NCBI GenBank assembly: GCA_016936395.1
Contig: JAFGXY010000024.1
Coordinates: forward strand, 1 to 32,903
Direction of reading: 5' to 3'
Length of the DNA: 32,903 bases
Source: Paracoccaceae bacterium
Lineage (GTDB): Bacteria > Pseudomonadota > Alphaproteobacteria > Rhodobacterales > Rhodobacteraceae
Position numbers and translations under genes: made by a program
Shown: piece by piece, positions 9,139 to 16,584 of the stretch
How positions within the stretch are numbered: the first letter of the stretch is position 1
How the letters are laid out: each line of letters opens with the position of its first letter
Notes under the pieces: generated by a model
Told to the model about the DNA's origin: nothing
The model's database searches: none
Seen by the model: the letters and a program-made list of their open reading frames with translations, nothing else

Positions 9139-10194
9139 TTATTCCAGCGGTGCCATCGGGGTTTCGGCGGCAACGGCAGCCTGGGTCGCAGCCAGTTCCG
9201 GGTCCGACACCAGGCCGTAGGCGGCCAGCGGGCCGTTCGGGCCAGCCATATCGTCCGACACGAAGAACTCGACATACTCTTTCAGGCCGGGGATCACACC
9301 GATGTGGGCCTTCTTGACGTAGAAGTACAGCGGACGCGAGACCGGGTATTCGCCCTTGGCAATCGCTTCGGTCGTCGGGACGATACCGTTCATCGTCGCG
9401 ACGCGCAGTTTGTCGGTGTTGTTCTGGTAGAACGACAGACCGAACACGCCGATGGCGCTCTTGTCGGCGTCGATACGCGACAGGGTTTCGGTATAGTCGC
9501 CGTCGATGTCGACCGACTTGCCGTCGGTGCGCAGCTTCATGCACTCTTTGTTGGCGGCAGAAGCCTTGGCTTTGTCGTCAGCGCCTTCGGCGACAGCGGC
9601 GAACAGAGCGTGCGCGCCGGTTTCCTTGCAGCCTTCTATCAGAACTTTTTCGTCGAACACTTCACGGGTCCCGTGCTTGGTGCCGGGGATGTACATCAGG
9701 ATGTTCTGGGCCGGGAAGTCAGCCTTGACGTCCGACCACACCTTGTTGGCGTTTGCGACCAAAGCGCCGTCCTTGGCAACCTGAGCACCGATCGCGCTGT
9801 AAATGTCAGCCGGGGTGAAAGCGAATTCCGGGCCGTTCACATCCGAGGCGAACACGATGCCGTCATAGCCGATGCGGACTTCCATGATTTCGGAAACGCC
9901 ATTGGTCGCGCAAAGCTCGATGTCGGATTTGGAAATGCGCGATGACGAGTTGGCGATGTCAACGGTGTTTTCGCCCACGCCTTCGCACAGCTTCTTGCGG
10001 CCAGCGCCCGAACCGCCACCTTCAACGACAGGCGACGGGAAGTCGGTGTTTTCGCCAAACGCTTCCGAAACGATGGTCGCGTAGGGCAGAACGGTCGAGG
10101 AACCGGTGATCTGAACCTGGTCGCGTGCAGCGGCTGCGGTGACCGAAACGGCGATGATCGCCATGGCCGATGCCGTGATGTGCATGGATTTCAT
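9139..10194 (-). CDS. pstS: periplasmic phosphate-binding protein PstS
   Basis: This 351-residue exported protein has a Sec signal peptide (about 1-23, ending AAAA-RDQ). Phosphate-site motifs are visible: TGSSTVLPYA just after the signal, EGGGSGAGRK, and DIANSSSRISK. It captures phosphate in the periplasm and delivers it to PstCA. It is first in the unit, preceded at 10280-10297 by a Pho-box-like sequence and followed by a terminator hairpin before pstC, which points to phosphate-starvation induction with strong pstS expression. Confidence 0.96.
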   Translation of the reverse strand: MKSMHITASAMAIIAVSVTAAAARDQVQITGSSTVLPYATIVSEAFGENTDFPSPVVEGGGSGAGRKKLCEGVGENTVDIANSSSRISKSDIELCATNGVSEIMEVRIGYDGIVFASDVNGPEFAFTPADIYSAIGAQVAKDGALVANANKVWSDVKADFPAQNILMYIPGTKHGTREVFDEKVLIEGCKETGAHALFAAVAEGADDKAKASAANKECMKLRTDGKSVDIDGDYTETLSRIDADKSAIGVFGLSFYQNNTDKLRVATMNGIVPTTEAIAKGEYPVSRPLYFYVKKAHIGVIPGLKEYVEFFVSDDMAGPNGPLAAYGLVSDPELAATQAAVAAETPMAPLE

Positions 10195-10279
10195 GTGACT
10201 CTCCTAAAGTGTCTCGCGGCCAATCGTGTTGGCCTTTCATCCGACTAGAGCGGAATGTTGACGCGTTTATTTCGGTTAT

Positions 10280-10297
10280 GTGAAACTATCATGACGG
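10280..10297 (-). promoter_or_regulatory. candidate Pho box upstream of pstS
   Basis: On the minus strand the sequence is CCGTCATGATAGTTTCAC. Compared with the classical pattern of two CTGTCAT-like repeats spaced 11 bases apart, the first repeat differs at one position and the second keeps the TCAC core. It lies about 85 bases before the pstS start. PhoB control is inferred from this match and from pst biology; the -10 element is not clear. Confidence 0.6.
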
Positions 10298-10801
10298 TCT
10301 GAGTGCCGAAGGATGGCCTGCGTCCCCTTGAATCATGGCGCAAGTATGCCATCTTCATGGGCTTATAATCTGAACGCCCCAGAATAGTGCGCCATCGCAA
10401 CGGCTTGACCGAGCGTGGGGGACGTGAACTGCTTTCGCCTTGCTGGCTGCCCTGCCCTTCTTTTTGCAATCGGGAAACCAAGTGCGGCAAGCGCGCCGTG
10501 AAATGCGATCATTTGACAGATGTCGACTGCCGACCATTCCCGTGCGGGGTGTCAGCGATGTGGCAAGCGCCGGCGCAGACGCGCTTTGCCTTGGCCTGCA
10601 AAAAGTTCCGTGACCTGCGCCCGGAAGGCCGCGGGGGGAACATGCGCCTGACATGGCTAAGACTGTGGGCGCGCCAGATGGACGGCTCGCCACACCATGA
10701 ACAGGGGGGCTTCCTGCGCGGCAAATGCTGTTGCAGCAGGCAATGCGTTGCACCTGGCCATCCCGCAACACCAGTAGCCACCTTGGCGGCAACCGCCCGA
10801 C
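10298..10801. other. gene-free stretch between the pstS promoter and btaB
   Basis: About 500 bases with no supportable gene. Frames are open on both strands but give Cys-, Arg- and Pro-rich translations without domain character. No clear terminator was seen after btaB. It may be decayed sequence. Confidence 0.5.
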
Positions 10802-11443
10802 TCAATCGGACCGGGTCAGGATGCCGAACTGTGCGTAGGTGCGATACAGATGTTCAAACCTCAGGCTGCCGTTGTGTTCAACTGCCAAGTCGCGCAACTG
10901 CGCCTCAAGGTCGACCCTTGGTGTCACATGAAAGCGCGCGAGCCAGGTGTTCAGCAGGCCGCGGAACCACTGCGGCAGGTCGTTCTGTTGCCCGAAATCC
11001 ACCACATACAGCGCCCCACCCGGGCGTAACTGTGCGGCAGCAAGGCGCAGGGCGCGCTGCCAATCCGGGATCATCGACAGACTGTAGGACAGCACCACGC
11101 GGTCAAAACCGCTTGTCCCGAAAAGCGCGCCAGCGTCAAAGTCGGTGGCATCGGCCTGCACAAGCTTGGCCTGCGATCCCAGCCTTGCGCGGGCCGAGCG
11201 CAGCATTTCTTCAGAAATATCCAGACCGAACAGGTCGCAGTCGGGATAAAGGGCTTTGACACGTGCCAGATTGCGCCCGGTTCCGCAGGCGATCTCAAGA
11301 ACCCGCGCGCCTTTGGGGGGGGCCAGATCGCGCAACAGCCGGTCACGGCCCAACAGGTAATAGCGCCGCGTGATGTCATAGATCAGCCGCTGGTGGCGGT
11401 AGGTGCGGTCCATCAGGTCGGCATGCGACAGCGCGTTGGTCAT
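10802..11443 (-). CDS. btaB: betaine-lipid N-methyltransferase BtaB
   Basis: This 213-residue class I SAM-dependent methyltransferase has motif I VLEIACGTGRNL near residue 50, LFGLDISEEML, DRVVLSYSLSMIPDW and LRPGGALYVVDFGQ. BtaB adds three methyl groups to diacylglyceryl-homoserine to make DGTS, a phosphorus-free membrane lipid. The adjacent BtaA fixes the assignment. ATG 11443 has a run of seven G residues 7 bases upstream and lies just past the btaA stop; a GTG at 11449 would instead overlap that stop by four bases. Either way the two genes are translationally linked. Confidence 0.9.
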   Translation of the reverse strand: MTNALSHADLMDRTYRHQRLIYDITRRYYLLGRDRLLRDLAPPKGARVLEIACGTGRNLARVKALYPDCDLFGLDISEEMLRSARARLGSQAKLVQADATDFDAGALFGTSGFDRVVLSYSLSMIPDWQRALRLAAAQLRPGGALYVVDFGQQNDLPQWFRGLLNTWLARFHVTPRVDLEAQLRDLAVEHNGSLRFEHLYRTYAQFGILTRSD

Positions 11444-11445
11444 CG

Positions 11446-12672
11446 TCACGCCCCCCCGAACCGATAAAGATGAAAGCCGCCATAGATCGCCGACCGATCA
11501 CGGGCAAAGCATGCGGTGGACACATCGGCTGCATAGGTCCAACGGTCCAGCAACGAAGGCATCAGCCGCCCCGGCAAGATATCGGCCGCCCCGCCGGTGC
11601 GAAAGATCACGCGGGCCCCCGGACGCGCGCAGCGCGTGATCTGCAACCAAAGCGCGTTGAGTTGGGCATCGCTCATCCAGTCCTGCGCATCCAGCAAAAC
11701 GAAGGCATCGACCGATGCCGCATCGCGTTCGGCCAGCAGGTCGGTCAGCGAGCGGTTATGAACCGATACCCGGTCTGCATGGTCGCTGACGACCGCAAAG
11801 TTGTGCGGCTGAAGGCAGGGCGGCAAGGACCGGGTCGTGTCGGGCTCATAGCGGCGGGCAAAGGCCTGCCAGGCAAAATAGTTCTCGCTGATCGGAAAAT
11901 CACAGACAAGTTTGCGCACACGTTCCTTGAGCACCGGAAGAACGTCGCCGCCGCCGTCAGCGGCAAGCTTGTCATATTGTGCCGGTGGAATGCCAAGGCC
12001 GAACAGCGAGGCCCGGCGCCGCGCCAGCCAGCGGACAGGACCGGCGTCCATCAAAGGCGCGATGCGGGCATCGAAGAACTGCTTTTGCTCCTCCAGACTT
12101 TGTGCCTGCAACAGCGGCTTGTAGTCGAGCCGTGCCACCCAGGACGTGGCGTGGACAACCCCGATGAACCGCCCCAGAAGCCCCTGTTTGTAAAAGCCTC
12201 TCGCGAACATCGAAATCCGGCGCCGACCGAACACCCGGCCTTCCCAATAGGCCCGGGTTTGCGCATCAAGATGCGGCGCCAGCTCCCGGTCATAGACGGC
12301 GACATTGTGCTTGCGGTCTGCGTGGCCAAAGAAATCAAAGAATGCATCCTGTGTCAGTCGCCGGGCCGCCACAAGTTTCAACCGCCCCAGCGCCACATGC
12401 GCCGGCGACAGATCGACGGCGGTAATCGAGGCCGGCTTGGCAACCAGATAGGACAGGACGTTGCAGCTGCCCGATGCGATACAAAACAGATGCTCTCCCG
12501 GCTGAATCGCCAGGGCTTCCATATCCACGACCGGGTCTTCCCAAATCTGCGGATAGACCAGCCCCTCAAAAAGATAGGCGAACACCCGTTCAAGCATGCC
12601 CGTCGGCTCGAGGGTTGCGTTTTGCTGAACAGCCGACCGGAGCTGTTCGGAGAAGTTCGGCATTTGCGTCAT
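11446..12672 (-). CDS. btaA: BtaA, S-adenosylmethionine:diacylglycerol 3-amino-3-carboxypropyltransferase
   Basis: This 408-residue protein matches BtaA: LFEGLVYPQIWEDPVVDMEAL near the N-terminus, a SAM-site-like segment CIASGSCNVLSYLV, and a second Rossmann-like region ending FRTGGAADILPGR. It transfers the aminocarboxypropyl group of SAM to diacylglycerol, giving diacylglyceryl-homoserine, the substrate of BtaB. In Rhodobacter this pathway replaces phospholipids during phosphate limitation. The start at 12672 lies two bases after the TAA of a possible upstream ORF. I saw no convincing Pho box directly upstream. Confidence 0.92.
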   Translation of the reverse strand: MTQMPNFSEQLRSAVQQNATLEPTGMLERVFAYLFEGLVYPQIWEDPVVDMEALAIQPGEHLFCIASGSCNVLSYLVAKPASITAVDLSPAHVALGRLKLVAARRLTQDAFFDFFGHADRKHNVAVYDRELAPHLDAQTRAYWEGRVFGRRRISMFARGFYKQGLLGRFIGVVHATSWVARLDYKPLLQAQSLEEQKQFFDARIAPLMDAGPVRWLARRRASLFGLGIPPAQYDKLAADGGGDVLPVLKERVRKLVCDFPISENYFAWQAFARRYEPDTTRSLPPCLQPHNFAVVSDHADRVSVHNRSLTDLLAERDAASVDAFVLLDAQDWMSDAQLNALWLQITRCARPGARVIFRTGGAADILPGRLMPSLLDRWTYAADVSTACFARDRSAIYGGFHLYRFGGA

Positions 12673-12673
12673 A

Positions 12674-13156
12674 TTACTCAAGCGTCCTTTGTTGTACCTG
12701 TCCCGGTCGTGGCGCACCGCCGACTGAACCGTTCACCCATCCGCGCAAGGCGCGCACTGCTTGTGCGGCCCGGTCGACCAGACGCGGCATGCCGTGCATA
12801 TCCGCAACGATCGCGGCGCAGCCTGCGTCCCAAGCGCCAGTCTTGATGCCGGTCAACCTGTCAACTGTCCTGATCCTGGCCTTGATGAATCGTTCGCTGG
12901 GGCTGCCATCAATCCCTGTGCGTCGCGCCGCGCCTGCAAGATCCTGTTGGACCCGGTTTTTGATGTGCATCACCCGATTGATCTGTCGGCCTTGCAGCCA
13001 AAACCAGCCGCGCCACTGCCGCCATGGATGGCTTCTGGTGCCAGGCAGGTGACCCGCTTCAGCAAGGTTTCGTTCAAGAAAATTGACCAAGCATCTCGCC
13101 TGACCGTCCGGCCGACCAAGATCAGCACCGGATAAGAAAAGCGTCCGATGCCTCAT
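12674..13156 (-). CDS. possible small gene directly upstream of btaA, unrecognised
   Basis: This 160-codon frame ends with a TAA one base before the btaA start, the spacing expected of coupled genes. An in-frame TGA just before ATG 13156 fixes its maximum extent. The product would be basic and Trp/Arg-rich at the N-terminus, then helical, with no signal peptide, membrane span or recognised motif. Codon choice is only partly like the neighbours (several AGA, AGG, TTA codons). It could be a real but unrecognised gene, a decayed one, or chance in GC-rich sequence. Confidence 0.35.
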   Translation of the reverse strand: MRHRTLFLSGADLGRPDGQARCLVNFLERNLAEAGHLPGTRSHPWRQWRGWFWLQGRQINRVMHIKNRVQQDLAGAARRTGIDGSPSERFIKARIRTVDRLTGIKTGAWDAGCAAIVADMHGMPRLVDRAAQAVRALRGWVNGSVGGAPRPGQVQQRTLE

Positions 13157-13683
13157 CTTTCATTCCGCCCTGCATCGCATTCGGCGACCATTATCCGGCC
13201 TGTATGTCGGCCATGTGACAACGCGGTCTGAGTCTTGCGGAGAACCAAGAACGGCTCAGGGTCGCGGCTGCCCGGAGGTTTGTCGGACGGCCAGTCGGCT
13301 GCGGTCGCTACACGACATGTCGGCCATCCAGCGGCCTGATGCCGCCCATCGCCTGAATTCACCCGTCGCGGTCTGCTTCAACCGCAATGCAACCGATCAG
13401 AAGGTGCAGACATCCGCTTGATCCAAGGTCAGATCGGCCCTGCGTGACGCCCGCTGGCGATCAGGTGCAGGCAAGCGGCATGTCGCCCCTTACCCGCGTA
13501 ATTTTTCGGATGCCGGCTTTGGGTCTGTCTGGTGCCGGCGGCGTTCACGCGATCGCTTTTCGTCCGGCGCGTTGAAGGCTGCGCCAGATACGAAGGTGAC
13601 CAGGCAGCAGCTGACGGTGCAGGCCACTCAGGTGGTGTAAACTTTCGTCACACCGCCTGCCAGTGGCTATGGCGCGGGGGTGA
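13157..13683. other. gene-free stretch between the btaA region and the IS relic
   Basis: No supportable gene in about 530 bases. Short frames on both strands show no domain character. An IS3-type end borders it on the right, so it may be flanking debris of a lost insertion. Confidence 0.45.
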
Positions 13684-13768
13684 TGAACCGGGCCGGGCTT
13701 GTCCGAGGCGCAAACTCTTGAGGGCGATGAAGCATCATGAGCAAGGCCACGAACAAGCTGTCCCCTGA
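13684..13768 (+). mobile_element. left-end relic of an IS3-family element (terminal repeat plus start of orfA)
   Basis: TGAACCGGGCCGGGCTTGTC resembles the left terminal repeat of IS3-group elements. About 35 bases on, ATG 13737 opens MSKATNKLSPE, the characteristic start of IS3-family OrfA proteins, which normally continues V-R-x-RAVRMV. Here similarity breaks after SPE and the frame stops at 13776-13778. Only about 85 bases of the element remain, abutting the 3' end of luxI. The rest has been deleted or rearranged. Confidence 0.6.
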
Positions 13769-13774
13769 AGGGTC

Positions 13775-14656
13775 CTAGCTTTGAGACACCAGTTGATGCA
13801 CGGCGGGGTGGATGCGTTGGCGCACCAGTTCATCGACAAGACGCAAGGCAGCGGCGCGTTCCTCTGCGGTCTGGGCATTCTCGATCTGCGCGCGGCAGTA
13901 ACTCTGAATGTCCTCGGGCAGCACCGCTGGCATCGGCCGTTCCAGTTCGCACACCGTCGCAAGCCATTCCGTCGCGCTTTGCGCTTCTGCGACCGACCGT
14001 GCATGGCGCGCATCCAGCATGTCGCGCACCACGTCATCGGCGACAAAGACGTCATGGGTGATCCCGGCAAAGGCGCGGACCCGGTTGATGCGCTCTTCGG
14101 TGCAATCCAGAAGGGCCGCCATGGCCGGCACCTTGCCCATCTGCTTGGTCGATCCGACATAGTCATAGGGCGCATTGTCGGACCGTTTCAGCACACGGTT
14201 CACCACCGGATCAATCACGGTGATGATGTCGGAAATGCCCGAGCGGCGCGCATATTCCAGCGAGCCGATCATCAACTCACAGGTCGCCATCGAGACTGCC
14301 TTCATCGTGTTGCCATCGCGGCAAAGCCGCTCGGTATCAACGCAAAAGCGGGTCGATTCCCACAAGGTCGCACTTCGCAGCGGCGGCTCGCCGTCCAGCA
14401 ACACCTGAAACACATCCGACAACATGTGCGGCCCGGTCGTTTGCAGTGCGCGGACGCAGGAAACGACATGGCCATCGTCATCCAGACCGATGACATAAGC
14501 CGGGTCCAGCCGATCGAACTGGTCGATCTCCCGCCCGTTTATGATTTCGACTTCCCACCCAAGGCGGTCTCCAAATACCCTTGCACGCAGTTGAAACATT
14601 TCGTCCAGCAGATCACCAAAACGATCCTTATTCAGCGCATCGACAACAATGATCAT
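13775..14656 (-). CDS. acyl-homoserine-lactone synthase (LuxI family) with C-terminal extension
   Basis: Residues 1 to about 200 form a LuxI domain with all the key residues at standard positions: R24, F28, W34, E43, D45, D48, R69, E100, R103. It should make an N-acyl-homoserine lactone from SAM and acyl-ACP. The protein is 293 residues, whereas the family usually has about 190-230; the extra helical, acidic C-terminal ~90 residues are unexplained. ATG 14656 is preceded by AGGGGAAAG; the longer frame to 14755 has no support. It is third in the XRE-luxR-luxI unit, 99 bases after luxR. An IS relic adjoins its stop. Confidence 0.9.
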   Translation of the reverse strand: MIIVVDALNKDRFGDLLDEMFQLRARVFGDRLGWEVEIINGREIDQFDRLDPAYVIGLDDDGHVVSCVRALQTTGPHMLSDVFQVLLDGEPPLRSATLWESTRFCVDTERLCRDGNTMKAVSMATCELMIGSLEYARRSGISDIITVIDPVVNRVLKRSDNAPYDYVGSTKQMGKVPAMAALLDCTEERINRVRAFAGITHDVFVADDVVRDMLDARHARSVAEAQSATEWLATVCELERPMPAVLPEDIQSYCRAQIENAQTAEERAAALRLVDELVRQRIHPAVHQLVSQS

Positions 14657-14755
14657 ATCTTTCCCCTGACATGAGTGGCCTTGTGTCAACAACTTTAGGC
14701 TGCATGGCAGGGCAAAGCTATGCGGGGAATCCCGTAAAATCAGCGCAAACTGCAA

Positions 14756-15463
14756 TCACAGCGGATAGATCAGCCCCAGCATGATGGCGCGGCCGACGGC
14801 TTGCGGGGTGGTCAGCGAATACAGCTTTTCGCGCCCCGATCGCAGATGCACCTCGACGGTGCGATGCGAAATGCCAAGAATGTCACCGATATCCTGCTGC
14901 GACTTGCCTGCCGCGATCCATTGCAGGATCTCGCGCTCGCGCTTGGAGAGCGCCGGATAGCGTAACGCGCGTGACAGCACATCCGACCGCATCACCGTAT
15001 CATGCATATGCACGGCCACCGATTGCAGCGCCGGCAGGACACGGGCGGCAAGTGTTTCCCATTCGTCGACGCCGCAACCGCGGGTCACACTTAGCATGCC
15101 GATATCGCCATAGGGGCCGCGCACCGGAATGGTCAATCCGCGGTCCGTAATGCCAAAGTCATGCGCATCGCGAAAGGTCTTCTCAAAGTCTGACGTGCGG
15201 TCCAGTCGGCTCCAGTCGACGGGCGCAATCGACCGGCGGGCAACATGCAGCGTCGGGTCGATCCGGTGCAGGCCGTTTTCACGATAGTGGCTTTTCCAGT
15301 CGTACGGGTAGTTCGCATAACCATGAACAGTGCCCGAGATCGGGTCGGTTCCTGCATAGGCCGCATGATCAAGTTCGAAGCGCTCACAGATCTGATCGAG
15401 GAATGTGACAAAGCTCTCTGCCGAGCGGCTTTCACCTCCAAGATCAATCAGATCGGCACTCAC
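14756..15463 (-). CDS. LuxR-family autoinducer-binding transcriptional regulator
   Basis: This 235-residue protein has an N-terminal autoinducer-binding domain with the conserved ligand-pocket residues W56, Y60, D69, P70 and W84, and a C-terminal LuxR helix-turn-helix (about 170-232: LSKREREILQWIAAGKSQQDIGDILG). It should bind the lactone made by the neighbouring LuxI and control transcription. The start is GTG 15463, which overlaps the TGA of the upstream XRE gene (GTGA), so production is probably coupled to that regulator. Confidence 0.93.
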   Translation of the reverse strand: MSADLIDLGGESRSAESFVTFLDQICERFELDHAAYAGTDPISGTVHGYANYPYDWKSHYRENGLHRIDPTLHVARRSIAPVDWSRLDRTSDFEKTFRDAHDFGITDRGLTIPVRGPYGDIGMLSVTRGCGVDEWETLAARVLPALQSVAVHMHDTVMRSDVLSRALRYPALSKREREILQWIAAGKSQQDIGDILGISHRTVEVHLRSGREKLYSLTTPQAVGRAIMLGLIYPL

Positions 15464-15876
15464 GTGGCGCTCTCTTGCCGCCAGAAGGCGCCGGTATCTG
15501 GCAAGGCGGTCCCGGTCTGGGCAACAGGTTCCGCAATGGCCTGCGACATGTTCTGCATTGCCGCCTGCTGTTGGTCTGACATCTGGCTGAAATGCAAGAG
15601 CATCCGGGCTTCACCTGTGCTCGGCGCCTGTCGCGGAACGGCATGTCCTGACTCCGGGAGCACGGGCATGCCTTCAAAGAACGCAGAGAGAGGCAGATCC
15701 ATCGCCTGTGCGATCTGGAGCAAGCGGGCAGCAGAGACCCGGATTTTGCCACTCTCGTAGGCCTCGATCTGCGCGGTCTCGGTGCACACCCGTCTGGCCA
15801 GATCAGATTGACTGACGCCGTTGAGCCAGCGAAACTGCCGGAGGCGACGCCCGATGAAGAAATCCACGTTGGTCAT
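15460..15876 (-). CDS. XRE-family regulator, first gene of the luxRI operon
   Basis: This 138-residue protein has an N-terminal Cro/C1 helix-turn-helix (about 9-65: GRRLRQFRWLNGVSQSDLARRV, then IEAYESGKIRVSAARL) and a C-terminal region rich in Gln, Met and Ala with no known domain. Its stop overlaps the luxR start by four bases. The role is inferred: a second layer of control on quorum sensing, or autoregulation of the operon. Start 15876 (MTNVDFF) is the likeliest; ATG 15891 is possible and neither has a clear ribosome-binding site. Confidence 0.82.
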   Translation of the reverse strand: MTNVDFFIGRRLRQFRWLNGVSQSDLARRVCTETAQIEAYESGKIRVSAARLLQIAQAMDLPLSAFFEGMPVLPESGHAVPRQAPSTGEARMLLHFSQMSDQQQAAMQNMSQAIAEPVAQTGTALPDTGAFWRQESAT

Positions 15877-15948
15877 GCTGCACGGTGTCATTCAAGCCGC
15901 CCCCTCGCAACCACTTACAGCAGTCTTGGTCGTGATCAAGCCGGTCGC

Positions 15949-16059
15949 CTAGACCATGGCACGGGCAACCGCAGCCATCGTCGCCGTCGGGTCGGCAACT
16001 GCCGCTTGGTTCAGGACGTTGATCGTGGCCTTGATCAGGTCGCGCGGGCTGATCTTCAT
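15949..16059 (-). CDS. 36-residue small ORF upstream of the XRE-luxRI operon
   Basis: ATG 16059 is preceded by AAAGGGG at ideal spacing and reads MKISPRDLIKATINVLNQ, then AAVADPTATMAAVARAMV, ending in TAG. Codon choice is strongly like real genes of this genome (ATC, CTG, GCC, GCG, AAG). The peptide is amphipathic-looking, cysteine-free, without a signal peptide. It lies between the cytochrome c gene and the XRE regulator on the same strand. The function is unknown; position suggests a link to the quorum-sensing unit, but that is inference. Confidence 0.6.
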   Translation of the reverse strand: MKISPRDLIKATINVLNQAAVADPTATMAAVARAMV

Positions 16060-16167
16060 GGTCACCCCTTTTGCACGCTTCGGTTCACATCCGCCCTGCG
16101 CCACACCGGCAACGCAGGCATGGATGATCTCAGTGCGTGGCCCGGTTTGGGGCGGACAGGCTGTTTT

Positions 16168-16497
16168 TCACGACTTCAGCGCGTTCAGATAGCTGACGAT
16201 TGCCTGCATTTCGGCATCGGTAAGCGAAAACTCGGGCATGTCTTCATAGCCCCCGCCGGTGGCCTTGCGGACGGTGCGAAAATCAACGTCACGGATATCG
16301 CCACTTTTGCCCTCGTTGGCGTCGGCACCGTGGCATGCCACGCAGTTGGTTTCAAACAACAGTCTGCCCATGTCATGCGGCGAGACGGCTTGCGCGGCGG
16401 CATCTTGCAGGGCCACCGCCTGCGGGGTGGCCTCTTGCGCAAGGCCGGGTTGGGCGAGAAGGACGAACGCAAGTGCGGTGCGAAAGTTCGATTTCAT
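16168..16497 (-). CDS. small periplasmic c-type cytochrome
   Basis: This 109-residue protein has a Sec signal peptide (about 1-20, ending GLAQ), one haem-attachment motif CVACH near the middle, and a probable axial methionine in the segment EDMPEFSLTDAEMQAIVSYL. It is a class I monohaem cytochrome c, expected in the periplasm as an electron carrier. The start at 16497 has GAGG eight bases upstream. It follows the large exported protein gene after a strong hairpin, so it may be expressed with it by read-through. The partner enzyme is not identified. Confidence 0.88.
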   Translation of the reverse strand: MKSNFRTALAFVLLAQPGLAQEATPQAVALQDAAAQAVSPHDMGRLLFETNCVACHGADANEGKSGDIRDVDFRTVRKATGGGYEDMPEFSLTDAEMQAIVSYLNALKS

Positions 16498-16540
16498 GGG
16501 GGGATCCTCGGGAGACATCCGGGCGGGGAAATGGATGGGA

Positions 16541-16572
16541 AAGGGGCCGCGCTGTCGCGCGGCCCCCTTTTT
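16541..16572. terminator. strong hairpin terminator between the PhoX-like gene and the cytochrome c gene
   Basis: GGGGCCGCGC (16543-16552) and GCGCGGCCCC (16557-16566) pair perfectly around a TGTC loop. On the plus strand five T residues follow; on the minus strand, the direction of both genes, only three. It probably ends or attenuates the upstream minus-strand transcript. Confidence 0.8.
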
Positions 16573-16584
16573 GCCTAAAGCCGA

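Noticed and set aside
10387..11259. 290-codon plus-strand frame across the gap and btaB
   Set aside because: Half of it is antisense to btaB, and the translation is Arg/Pro/Cys-rich without domains.
14667..14688. TGACA...TGTCA inverted repeat upstream of luxI as a lux box
   Set aside because: Half-sites are only five bases, spacing is unlike the usual 20-bp lux box, and it overlaps the luxI ribosome-binding region.
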